DNA of 50,865 nt from Nitrososphaerota archaeon (GCA_016872015.1 VHBK01000006.1:1-50865); one strand, 5' to 3'. Positions 41,750 to 48,925 are shown, counted from the first letter of the stretch. The notes: generated by a model from the letters alone, not told the origin. Translations and numbers: made by a program.

Positions 41750-42372
41750 CTTTCTGTCTTCTTGACTGGCTTTTTCACGGTTTTCTTTTTTGCGTCTTTT
41801 TTCTTGTCTTTTTTAGGGTCCTTTTTGTCTTTTTTGGAATCTTTCTTTAGATCTTTTTTGTCTTTTACTTCTGATGGTTTTGACTTGTCTGCTTGTTTTT
41901 GTTCTGTAGGCTTTACATCTGCTTTTGGTTCTTCTTTTGATTGCACTGGTTTGTCACCTAGTATGATTGAAAACGATGCCTTTTCTGTCGGAATCGGTCT
42001 GAACAAGATTCCCTGTATTTCGATTACAACTTTGTTTTCACCGTCTTTGAATTGTACTGGAATTGTGGCAGAGCCAAGAGATGTATGTGTAAGTGGAATC
42101 GGTCCAAAAACTGCACTACCTCCATTTGTGATTAGGACGGTATAGTCAATGTGTTCCTGAATAATGCCGCTTTGTGGATTTAGAAAATCTATTTTCATCT
42201 TTAATGTTTCGCCCGGTTTTGGAGATGCAGGCTCAGTCAATACTCCGACTTTGAGTGTGCCAATGTCAGTTGATACTACCTGCTGATGTGTTTGTGCGCT
42301 AGCAAGCATTGGTGAGGCGAAAATACCCATGGCAAGAATCATTGCACCAAAAATGCCAAGATGCACATTCAT
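41746..42372 (-). CDS. Secreted protein with Lys/Asp-rich tail
   Basis: 208 residues from ATG 42372. Signal peptide about 1-26 (GAMILAMGIFASPMLASAQ), then an immunoglobulin-like beta domain (about 38-138; KVGVLTEPASPKPGETLKMKIDFLNPQSG). The last 70 residues are almost only Lys, Asp, Glu, Pro and Ser (for example KKDSKKDKKDPKKDKKKDAK), a strongly basic disordered tail. It may bind anionic surfaces such as the S-layer glycan or DNA. No enzyme motif. Similar PGE..K....N beta domains occur in other exported proteins of this group. Confidence 0.72.
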   Translation of the reverse strand: MNVHLGIFGAMILAMGIFASPMLASAQTHQQVVSTDIGTLKVGVLTEPASPKPGETLKMKIDFLNPQSGIIQEHIDYTVLITNGGSAVFGPIPLTHTSLGSATIPVQFKDGENKVVIEIQGILFRPIPTEKASFSIILGDKPVQSKEEPKADVKPTEQKQADKSKPSEVKDKKDLKKDSKKDKKDPKKDKKKDAKKKTVKKPVKKTES

Positions 42373-42463
42373 GATTATGTTTTGTTTTAATTAATAATAA
42401 ACCAATGTCCAAATTTCATCGCAAGTTTTTTCTAGTGGATTACTTTGGCAGAAGAATTTCAAA

Positions 42464-42537
42464 TGCGGCTGCCGGGATTTGAACCCGGGTCACAGAATTG
42501 GCAATCCCGCGTACTGGCCAGGCTATACTACAGCCGC
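42464..42537 (-). tRNA. tRNA-Gly(GCC)
   Basis: On the minus strand the acceptor GCGGCTG pairs with CAGCCGC (42465-42471 on the plus strand), discriminator A. D arm GTAT...GTAC, anticodon stem CGGGA/TTCTG with loop TTGCCAA (anticodon GCC), T arm CCGGG-TTCAAAT-CCCGG. No intron and no encoded CCA. A TATA-like TTTTAATAG (minus strand, about 42562-42570) lies about 30 nt upstream, overlapping an inverted repeat. Confidence 0.95.
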
Positions 42538-42544
42538 ATGATCG

Positions 42545-42566
42545 AATAGACTAAACAGAGTCTATT
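42545..42566. repeat. Perfect 8-bp inverted repeat in the tRNA-Gly promoter
   Basis: AATAGACT (42545-42552) and AGTCTATT (42559-42566) are exact reverse complements around AAACAG. The repeat covers about -8 to -29 relative to the tRNA-Gly 5' end and touches its TATA region. It also lies about 47 nt before the 87-aa gene on the other strand. It may be an operator, or a cruciform without function. Confidence 0.6.
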
Positions 42567-42612
42567 AAAATCAATTGTTTAACCTTTAATCCAACTTGGA
42601 CCATATTGTACC

Positions 42613-42876
42613 ATGGACAAAAGGCTGGAACAAAAAATCAACCAAAAAATTACTGATACGCTAAACAACACTTTTGAAATCAATACAATAGCAAAATCAA
42701 TCGATGCAGAAAAAACCGGCACCGATTTCAAATACGGAATAATAATTGGTAGACTGTACAATTCATTTTACTATCAGAGCAGAAGAATACTAAAGCGTGA
42801 TCCAACACCGCAAGAATTTACAGAATTTTTAGAAATCTTGTCTAGTAGGAAAAATGAAATTTTAGAAAAATTCTAG
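42613..42876 (+). CDS. Conserved small protein, 87 aa, unknown function
   Basis: Starts at ATG 42613 (MDKRLEQKINQKITDTL) and is probably all helical. The second half (GIIIGRLYNSFYYQSRRILKRDPTPQEFTEFLEILSSRK) looks conserved in style: aromatic and basic residues in a helix-turn-helix-like hairpin. No Cys or His site. The last 4 nt overlap the L10e gene (convergent). No family recognised. Confidence 0.62.
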   Translation: MDKRLEQKINQKITDTLNNTFEINTIAKSIDAEKTGTDFKYGIIIGRLYNSFYYQSRRILKRDPTPQEFTEFLEILSSRKNEILEKF

Positions 42877-43373
42877 TTTTTCTTTGCTGGTAAAACCTTG
42901 ATTGATGGCGTGATTGGCAGTTTTACACATGCGCCGACTAGTGCTTTTTTTGCCGCCTCGACGTGGTCCTTTTTGACATGCATTTCCATTATGCATTGTC
43001 CGCCTCGAACTCTGGCCGCAAGGCTTACTGCTTTGCCAAAGGCACGTCTCATTCCTTCCTGAAGTCTGTCTGCTCCTGCAGTTGCAATCATTTTGTTTTC
43101 TCTAAGTAAGATGTGTGGGTATATTCTCAAAACCGAAAAGTAGCCTGTTTCGCCAGTTGTCTGCTCTAGGGTCTTGTTTGCTGCAAGTCTTGCAGATTCT
43201 ATTGCCATGTGGCGAATCTGCATTTTCTCGTTTGAGCATAATTGCACGATAAAGTCGTATTCGCCTCGCTTTCCGCCTTGGTATTTTGCGATTTTTGGCT
43301 GGGGTTTACCCTTGATGAACTCTTTACGAGCATAAGGTTGCCCGTTTCCTATTCTGTAACATCCGCCGTGCAT
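42873..43373 (-). CDS. rpl10e: 50S ribosomal protein uL16 (L10e)
   Basis: 166 residues from ATG 43373 (MHGGCYRIGNGQPYARKEFIKG). It has KIAKYQGGKRGEYDFIVQL, ESARLAANKTLEQ, the loop YFSVLRIYPHILLRENKM and GADRLQEGMRRAFGKAVSLAARVRGGQ, the conserved L10e/L16 signature. It is slightly shorter at the N-terminus than typical L10e. It sits alone, outside the large ribosomal clusters. Confidence 0.95.
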   Translation of the reverse strand: MHGGCYRIGNGQPYARKEFIKGKPQPKIAKYQGGKRGEYDFIVQLCSNEKMQIRHMAIESARLAANKTLEQTTGETGYFSVLRIYPHILLRENKMIATAGADRLQEGMRRAFGKAVSLAARVRGGQCIMEMHVKKDHVEAAKKALVGACVKLPITPSIKVLPAKKN

Positions 43374-43441
43374 TATGACTCAATAAAACCCCAAAGTTCC
43401 CATATTTTAACGATGGAGCGGCTTTTGCGCCTCTGATCACG

Positions 43442-43449
43442 CTTATATG
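43442..43449 (+). promoter_or_regulatory. TATA box of the endA-type gene
   Basis: CTTATATG lies about 24-31 nt before ATG 43473 and supports that start over TTG 43467. Confidence 0.5.
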
Positions 43450-43472
43450 GAAATTTGTAGGATTTTTTGCAA

Positions 43473-44048
43473 ATGAGTTCGGATGCAGAGCCAAACATTG
43501 CAGGAGTGTTACTTGATGATCATACCATTATACAAAACAAGGAGATGCAAAACCAACTAGAATCAAAGGGATATGGCGAGACAAGGCAGGGAAAATTCCT
43601 GCTAAAGCCGTTTGAGACTCTGTATTTTCTGTTTTACAAAAAACTTGACTTGTCCAAGGGCAAAAAGAAAATCAACTTTGAGCAAATGATCTCTATTGCG
43701 TCAGAAAAGGACGAAAATGCACTGACTAAATTTTTGATCTATCGCGATTTACGTGTGCGTGGCTATGCAGTCAAAGATGGATTTGGGTTTGGGGCTGACT
43801 TTCGTGTTTATGAGCGCGGACAATTTGGAGAAAAAGGCGCCAAATACCTGGTGTTTGGCCTAGCCGAAGGAAAGCAGGAGAAAATGGGAACACTACAAAA
43901 AAACATTGAAGAAATCACGAAGATGGGAAAAGAACCCATACTTGCCGTGATTGAGCGAAGAGGCGAAGTAATCTATTATAAAATATCCAATGTCAAGTTT
44001 GTGGAAAACACAAAAAATATTGATTCGTCTGGCTTTGTGTTTAGCTAA
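43473..44048 (+). CDS. endA: tRNA splicing endonuclease subunit without the catalytic His
   Basis: 191 residues from ATG 43473. The N-terminal domain (IAGVLLDDHTIIQ) and the C-terminal nuclease-fold domain (LIYRDLRVRGYAVKDGFGFGADFRVYERG) match archaeal EndA. Of the usual Tyr-His-Lys triad, Tyr-113 (FRVYERG) is present and Lys-153 may be. The His of the (H)S.YLV motif is replaced by Gly-122 (KGAKYLV). This fits a structural subunit of an alpha2beta2 enzyme of the crenarchaeal/thaumarchaeal type, with the catalytic chain encoded elsewhere. The enzyme's likely local substrate is the tRNA-Ser intron at 4642-4657. Confidence 0.85.
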   Translation: MSSDAEPNIAGVLLDDHTIIQNKEMQNQLESKGYGETRQGKFLLKPFETLYFLFYKKLDLSKGKKKINFEQMISIASEKDENALTKFLIYRDLRVRGYAVKDGFGFGADFRVYERGQFGEKGAKYLVFGLAEGKQEKMGTLQKNIEEITKMGKEPILAVIERRGEVIYYKISNVKFVENTKNIDSSGFVFS

Positions 44049-44700
44049 GTGTCTCTATTGCCCAGCTTGAGTTGTATTTTACAAGATTGTTCTTGTATGC
44101 ATACGCAAAGTCGTGAACCTGGACATATTTTGTCTCGTTGTTCCATAGTCGCTCAAAGTCGCCTATTTTGATATCTACTCTTGGCCTATCATTCCATGAC
44201 GTATAGACATCGACGGATTCAAAATTGCGGTTTTCTGTGTTAAATGTCTCATTGGACGTGCCTGTGTATGCCACCATTTCACCTTGCTCGTCTCGAAATA
44301 TTCCAATTCTCTCAGAAAAAGAGCCATCAACATGCTCGGATCTTGGGATTGCTATTTTGATCTGGATCTTGTTTTTTTGTACTAGCTTTTGTAAAATGTC
44401 TAGCTTGTGGCCGTGAATTGCGCCAAGCGAGAACATGTCGTTTTTCTTGCTGAAAATTTTACCCAAAATGTCCAAGTCTGTACTGGAATAACGATGACCA
44501 GTGATGATTCGTATCTTTCCGTCATGGTCTGCAAAGTTTTGCAGGCCCAAAGACAACGTCGAGATGCTCTTTAGGGTGACAAATTGAACTGCTCTGTCAT
44601 ATTCTATGGAATTTGAAAGGCATGGAATGAAAAATTCTGTTACTAGGTTGTCAATGTCTGTTCTATACTGTAGTTTTAGTGGGATGTCTTTGAGTGCCAC
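44041..44700 (-). CDS. Stand-alone PLD-like nuclease-fold protein
   Basis: 219 residues from GTG 44700. The segments IRIITGHRYSSTDLDIL, AIHGHKLDILQKL and ERIGIFRDEQGEMVAYTGTSNETFN resemble the PLD-like domain found at the N-terminus of some restriction- and defence-associated helicases. The HxK(x)4D motif is not complete: HGHKLDIL has His and Lys close together but the Asp spacing is off. No helicase part follows. It may be a free PLD-like protein or the remnant of a longer gene. It overlaps the endA end by 8 nt (convergent); ttatttaa (44721-44728) is its TATA region. Confidence 0.62.
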   Translation of the reverse strand: MALKDIPLKLQYRTDIDNLVTEFFIPCLSNSIEYDRAVQFVTLKSISTLSLGLQNFADHDGKIRIITGHRYSSTDLDILGKIFSKKNDMFSLGAIHGHKLDILQKLVQKNKIQIKIAIPRSEHVDGSFSERIGIFRDEQGEMVAYTGTSNETFNTENRNFESVDVYTSWNDRPRVDIKIGDFERLWNNETKYVQVHDFAYAYKNNLVKYNSSWAIETLS

Positions 44701-44766
44701 AATTTCTTTGCGTATTGATGTTATTTAAGTGCAAAATTTATCACGCTTAGAGTATAATATTATAGA

Positions 44767-45204
44767 ATGATAGTTCGAGCTGCAACAAAAAACGACATTG
44801 ATGCTATCTTGTTGTTATTGTACGAGCTTGGTAGGCCAAAACCCAGAACCAAATCCAAAAAAACAATGTTTGAAAAACAAATTTTGCAATACATCAAGGA
44901 AAAACAACTCGTAGTTGCACAAGTCAACTCTGAAGTAATTGGTGTAATTAGTATGATTCTGACGCCACGATTAAACCAAACTAGATTGGAAATGTACATT
45001 CCAGAACTAGTCGTATCTAGGACTCATCAAAAAATGGGAATTGGTAAAGCCCTCATTAATCATGCTATGTTGTTGGCAAAAAAGGAAAACTGCTTTAGAA
45101 TTAGGCTAGAATCTGGACATGCAAGAAAGGAATCGCACAAGTTCTATTCTCATTTGGGTTTTGATCAGTATGCCAAAACATTTAAGCTTGATTTGGAAAA
45201 GTGA
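44767..45204 (+). CDS. GNAT-family N-acetyltransferase
   Basis: 145 residues from ATG 44767. The acetyl-CoA motif is VVSRTHQKMGIGKALINHAM (about 79-98, with the Q/R-x-x-G-x-G/A pattern), and the last motif is KFYSHLGFDQYAKTFKLDL. The protein acetylates an amine; the substrate cannot be told. It is a single-domain enzyme, ending 2 nt before the 3' end of the convergent tRNA-Glu gene. Confidence 0.85.
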   Translation: MIVRAATKNDIDAILLLLYELGRPKPRTKSKKTMFEKQILQYIKEKQLVVAQVNSEVIGVISMILTPRLNQTRLEMYIPELVVSRTHQKMGIGKALINHAMLLAKKENCFRIRLESGHARKESHKFYSHLGFDQYAKTFKLDLEK

Positions 45205-45205
45205 G

Positions 45206-45281
45206 TGCTCCCGCCGGGATTTGAACCCGGGATCACTGCCTTGAGAGGGCAGTATGCTTAACCGGACTACACCACAGGAGC
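45206..45281 (-). tRNA. tRNA-Glu(CTC)
   Basis: On the minus strand, acceptor GCTCCTG pairs with CGGGAGC (one T-G pair), discriminator A. Anticodon stem CTGCC/GGCAG, loop CTCTCAA, anticodon CTC reading GAG. T arm CCGGG-TTCAAAT-CCCGG. No intron, no CCA. A TATA-like TTTAAATT (about 45310-45317) lies 29-36 nt upstream. tRNA-Glu is also the substrate of the reductase family encoded by hemA. Confidence 0.95.
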
Positions 45282-45388
45282 TTCAAAAAAAGCCGTGGAT
45301 TCTAGCAATTTAAAGGAATGCTATTCGATTGATTGGTTAAAAAATAATCATTGCTACATTTAAGAAAATTAAAAATCAATTTTTGTTA

Positions 45389-46264
45389 TTGCAGGCCCAT
45401 GATCTAGTAGGAAAACTTTCCTTATCGAATAATATGGTAGGCCTTGGCGGATGCAAAACACATGGAATTACACTTGATTGTTGTGAATATGATATCACCG
45501 TGTTTGATGGCAAATCAGGAATTGAGCTAAAAACTATAGATGGAATTCTAGTTCAAATCCATCATGATACAATAAACGAGACAGATCCAGATGTTTTGCA
45601 AAAATATGAATCCATGCAAATTCTCTCCGATCCATCATGGGATCTTCGAGCGTTACTGTCAAAAACAAAAGAAAAGCAGGAAAAGATTCGCAATTCCGTG
45701 GCAAAAAACGCACTAGTTGATGCGGCATTTTTTGCAACATGGGCAAAGCAAAACATCAATGGCGAGTTTGCAGCAATCTGGACAAAGTGTGCGGCCTATC
45801 TAATTTGTGATGGACTAGTCCTACTAAACTCAAAACAGCGCAGTCCAACACACATGCTGGAATTTATACGCAAATTTGAGAAAAATAACAAAAACCAATA
45901 CTTTTCTAATATAACCGAAGTTCTTGGATTGGAAAGAGCAACGCCGTCACTATTAGAGCGAATGGCAAAATCCACAATCGGATTCTCAGACATGACTGAG
46001 AATTCTTCACATGGTACCATAATTCAGAAAAAATACGAATACCTCACAGCAAACTCGCTATTGTCTGATTGCTACTTTTATCTGGGATACATAAACAAAA
46101 ACAATATTATAACAATACGTGATTCAATCCACAAAAAGCCAGAACTAATACACGTTCTAAAAACCGCGATGGATTTGGAGCACGATGCAGTCAAGCTAGA
46201 ACAACAAGCCATACTGTTGCACAAAATAGCAAACGAACTTGTACATCTGCAAAATTACGCATAA
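45389..46264 (+). CDS. Hypothetical protein, 291 aa
   Basis: Starts at TTG 45389 (MQAHDLVGKLSLSNN); a TTG six bases earlier is possible. The first part (MVGLGGCKTHGITLDCCEYDITVFDG, then VQIHHDTIN) could be a nucleotidyltransferase-like fold, but this is weak. The rest is helical (LVDAAFFATWAKQNINGEFAAIWTKCAAYLICDGLVLL; DSIHKKPELIHVLKTAMDLEHDAVKLEQQ). Soluble, seven or so Cys, no clear motif. It lies alone between tRNA-Glu and the metallothionein-like gene. Confidence 0.62.
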   Translation: MQAHDLVGKLSLSNNMVGLGGCKTHGITLDCCEYDITVFDGKSGIELKTIDGILVQIHHDTINETDPDVLQKYESMQILSDPSWDLRALLSKTKEKQEKIRNSVAKNALVDAAFFATWAKQNINGEFAAIWTKCAAYLICDGLVLLNSKQRSPTHMLEFIRKFEKNNKNQYFSNITEVLGLERATPSLLERMAKSTIGFSDMTENSSHGTIIQKKYEYLTANSLLSDCYFYLGYINKNNIITIRDSIHKKPELIHVLKTAMDLEHDAVKLEQQAILLHKIANELVHLQNYA

Positions 46265-46294
46265 AGGTTATTCTTTCATTCCAATCTAGACAAC

Positions 46295-46302
46295 CTTTAA
46301 AA
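46295..46302 (+). promoter_or_regulatory. TATA box of the metallothionein-like gene
   Basis: CTTTAAAA lies 23-30 nt before ATG 46325, consistent with a leaderless transcript and strong support for this short gene. Confidence 0.6.
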
Positions 46303-46324
46303 CCCTCCAAGCGGTTCTTAGTTT

Positions 46325-46471
46325 ATGGTAGATCAAGCTTGCGGATGCGAAACAGAAACAGGCGACCCAGAATTTCAATGCGATTGTGAAATGCAAGGTC
46401 ACTGCCTGTGTAGCGCAGACTGTAAATGCAAATCTTCTGTTTGCAAAGAAGCAGTATCACAGTTAAGCTAA
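46325..46471 (+). CDS. Metallothionein-like Cys-rich micro-protein, 48 aa
   Basis: ATG 46325 to TAA 46469-46471. Nine of 48 residues are Cys (6, 8, 19, 21, 27, 29, 33, 35, 40), eight of them in four CxC pairs, plus His-26 (GHCLC). CxC pairs with little else conserved are typical of metallothioneins, which bind Zn, Cu or Cd in clusters. The protein is acidic in its first half. It has its own TATA box and a T-rich terminator (46483-46500). In an ammonia oxidiser with many copper enzymes, copper or zinc buffering is a reasonable guess, but this is inference. Confidence 0.72.
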   Translation: MVDQACGCETETGDPEFQCDCEMQGHCLCSADCKCKSSVCKEAVSQLS

Positions 46472-46482
46472 ACTTAACCTAC

Positions 46483-46500
46483 TTTTGTTTTTATTTTTTT
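46483..46500 (+). terminator. T-rich terminator after the metallothionein-like gene
   Basis: The coding strand runs T-rich (TTTTGTTTTTATTTTTTT) 12 nt after the stop, the usual archaeal intrinsic termination signal without a hairpin. It also separates this gene from the convergent micro-gene that ends at 46505. Confidence 0.55.
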
Positions 46501-46504
46501 GTCC

Positions 46505-46681
46505 CTAGATTAATTTCTCATCTTCAGGATCAAGACCCCATGACTTTACCAGTTCTTTTTGGAATTTGCCCAATTGGGTCTCATTTAATGCATTGCCACA
46601 GTTTTTGTGGGTTGGAACCACACTCATTCCAGCTAGTTTGTATTCTACTTCAAACATGTGAACTTTGGCGCATTCGCACAT
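46505..46681 (-). CDS. Small Cys/His protein, 58 aa, unknown function
   Basis: ATG 46681 (MCECAKVHMFEVEYKLAG) to TAG at 46505. Cys-2, Cys-4, His-8 and His-25/Cys-28 (VPTHKNCGNAL) could form a metal site, and the second half is a charged helix (ETQLGKFQKELVKSWGLDPEDEKLI). A TATA-like AAATATAG (minus strand, 46707-46714) lies 26-33 nt upstream. The reading has clean codon use and a helix-like C-terminus, unlike the overlapping frames. It is convergent with the metallothionein-like gene. Function unknown. Confidence 0.65.
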   Translation of the reverse strand: MCECAKVHMFEVEYKLAGMSVVPTHKNCGNALNETQLGKFQKELVKSWGLDPEDEKLI

Positions 46682-46767
46682 TTCTATTTGGGAAACGAAA
46701 TTGCCTCTATATTTGCTTAGCTTAGCTGAATAACGTTTAACTAACCAAAATCAACTATGATGTATAG

Positions 46768-48249
46768 TTGAAGACATTTTTAGTTGCGTTACTTACTGTA
46801 TCACTTTTAGCATCTGGATTATCACACAATGCCAGCGCCCAGCTCCAGGCAGGAGGAGTAAACAAGGAAGGATCCTGGTATGTTGGTGAAGGCCTCAAAA
46901 AAGGAGATTACTTTAGCTATAGTGTATGCCACATTTACTACAAAGACTGTACCCCATTCAAAATCCACTTTTGGGTGGAAGGGGATGAAAAAGTTGGAAG
47001 CGAAACACAGTGGAAGCTCCAAGTTAAGGTAGAAGAAACTGGCAAGACTCTTCGAGGAACAATCAATCTGGGCAAAATTGCCGCAGAGCCAATTGGAAGC
47101 ACCAAAAATCTAATCCCGCACGCAGCTGCTTTCAAGTCATCATTTTCATGGTTGTCTGCATATGCTACTGGTGATACTGAAAACCTGACTGGCAAGGGAC
47201 CAAAGAAATTCAACATGCCATCATGGGGAAGAATTGGTAACATTGGTGGAGAGCAAATCATCCCGGCTTCTGAAGAAAAAATTGCAGTGCCTGATGGAGT
47301 TTTTGATACAGTTAGAATAACGTGGAAGACAGGAGGCAAAGTAAACAATGTCTGGATTGTTGACGAGTTTCCATTCCCAGTAAAGGCTGATACTTATGCA
47401 CATGTCTCATCTGGAGTTCCACCGCAAGAATATAGATTCGAGTTACTTGACTTTCAGAGAAACGTAAAGGAGAACCCATTCCCAGATAGTGGAGATACCG
47501 GCGGTCCTGATCCCGGACTGAACTGCCCAAAACCTTCTAACGAATTTGCCCAAGTATCAAGGAACACCAACACAAACACAATGATAATTGATGTCAAATA
47601 TTCTCCAAAAAATCCAAAGCAAGGATGTCTAATGGACATAATTATTGATTTCAAGCGCAAGGTAAACCAAGAGGAATTTGAAAACGAGGTTCACTATGAC
47701 ATTTTGGTTGTCAAGCAATCAAGCTCTGGAATCCCAGACGTGCTAAGATCTCTTGCAGGCGAAGCCAAACGAGGTGCATTCTTTACCACATCTGGCCAAG
47801 TCAGAACAACAATTGACATTAAAGAATCCAGCAAGACCACATATGCTATACTAGTAAAGGGAACAGGCCCCGAAGTCGCACCAGATCCAGCAAAAATCGG
47901 ATTTATCACATTTGATGTTGATGTGCAGGCAGGTACTGGAACAATCACTCCATCACCACCCACAAAGCCTGGAGAGATAGTAATTCCGTCTTGGATCAAG
48001 ACAAATGCCAAGTTCTGGTCAGACGGCAGCATCACAGACAAGGACTTTGTCTCTGGCATACAATATTTGATTAACCAAAAAATCATCAAGATTCCATCTA
48101 GTACATCTACTGGAGCAAAAAGCGACGTCATACCGTCATGGGTAAAAGATGCGGCCAAGTTCTGGGCAGAGGGACAGACAACCGACAAGGACTTTGTCAA
48201 CGGCCTGCAGTATCTAATAACAAACGGAATCATCAAATTAAAGTCCTAG
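46768..48249 (+). CDS. Secreted protein with two IPxWIK repeats
   Basis: 493 residues from TTG 46768. Signal peptide about 1-24 (FLVALLTVSLLASGLSHNASA), a beta-rich domain (about 30-235) that ends with WIVDEFPFPVKADTY, a Pro/Gly linker (DSGDTGGPDPG), an Ig-like domain (about 260-390), a Pro-rich linker, then two C-terminal repeats (406-443 and 455-493). Each has the pattern IPSW(I/V)K..AKFW..G...DKDFV.G.QYLI..IIK. Such repeats are common at the ends of exported thaumarchaeal proteins and may anchor them to the cell surface. No enzymatic motif. Confidence 0.8.
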   Translation: MKTFLVALLTVSLLASGLSHNASAQLQAGGVNKEGSWYVGEGLKKGDYFSYSVCHIYYKDCTPFKIHFWVEGDEKVGSETQWKLQVKVEETGKTLRGTINLGKIAAEPIGSTKNLIPHAAAFKSSFSWLSAYATGDTENLTGKGPKKFNMPSWGRIGNIGGEQIIPASEEKIAVPDGVFDTVRITWKTGGKVNNVWIVDEFPFPVKADTYAHVSSGVPPQEYRFELLDFQRNVKENPFPDSGDTGGPDPGLNCPKPSNEFAQVSRNTNTNTMIIDVKYSPKNPKQGCLMDIIIDFKRKVNQEEFENEVHYDILVVKQSSSGIPDVLRSLAGEAKRGAFFTTSGQVRTTIDIKESSKTTYAILVKGTGPEVAPDPAKIGFITFDVDVQAGTGTITPSPPTKPGEIVIPSWIKTNAKFWSDGSITDKDFVSGIQYLINQKIIKIPSSTSTGAKSDVIPSWVKDAAKFWAEGQTTDKDFVNGLQYLITNGIIKLKS

Positions 48250-48262
48250 AAAATCCGAACAA

Positions 48263-48925
48263 TTGGTTCGCAAAGCACTCTTCATACCATTAGGAATAAT
48301 GCTAGGAGCTGCAGCAATTGGACTTTCGTTTCCTTTTCTGACTGGAGTTCCGGGGTCAGAGCAGAACATTATTCCTAGATTTGCAAGCCAGTGGCATGTG
48401 GGAAAAGGAGTAGAAGAGCAGCCAGTCCTGCAATATTTGGTAAATTATCAGGACAAGGAATTTTTGGCAAAGATTGCATTTTTGGAAAAAACAGGCGACA
48501 CTGAAAAAATCCACCTCACAATAGATGACAAAAAGACAGGCCGGCACATAGAGCAGGAACTGCAAATTGGCGAGGCCTTTGTCTTTATCGGACCAAGCGA
48601 CGAGATAAAACCGTACACTCTAGCGCTTGATAGATCCGTCTTTTCAGTCAGGGACACACTGACTGGCTCAAAGTATTTGGTAGTTGGCGCAGAATGGGGC
48701 ATAACCTATGTAGGAAAATTCACTCCCAAGCTAAAGGTGACAGAATATGTGGACTCCGAGTTTGAGTTTGGCACACTCAAAACATTTGTGGTGTCCTACA
48801 GAATAAGCAACATTGAAAACAAGCTCTGGATTGCAGATAATATTCCACTTCCTGCAAAAGCGCAATACTATACAATAGACGGCGCACTGGACTATTCTTA
48901 TGAGCTGGTAGCGCTAGAACCCTGA
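48263..48925 (+). CDS. Membrane-anchored extracytoplasmic protein related to the preceding one
   Basis: 220 residues from TTG 48263. An N-terminal hydrophobic helix (about 6-29) anchors an outside beta domain. Its last part (LWIADNIPLPAKAQYYTIDGALDYSYELVAL) follows the same pattern as residues 200-235 of the preceding secreted protein (VWIVDEFPFPVKADTY...YRFELLDF), so the two share a domain and may be an old duplication. It has no terminal IPxWIK repeats. The 13-nt gap suggests one transcript. Function unknown. Confidence 0.7.
   Translation: MVRKALFIPLGIMLGAAAIGLSFPFLTGVPGSEQNIIPRFASQWHVGKGVEEQPVLQYLVNYQDKEFLAKIAFLEKTGDTEKIHLTIDDKKTGRHIEQELQIGEAFVFIGPSDEIKPYTLALDRSVFSVRDTLTGSKYLVVGAEWGITYVGKFTPKLKVTEYVDSEFEFGTLKTFVVSYRISNIENKLWIADNIPLPAKAQYYTIDGALDYSYELVALEP

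Noticed and set aside
46426-46725. Plus-strand frame of 99 codons overlapping two micro-genes
   Set aside because: It runs through the metallothionein-like end and the T-rich terminator; its product is Phe/Leu/Cys-rich without pattern, while the minus-strand 58-codon frame has a TATA box and protein-like composition.
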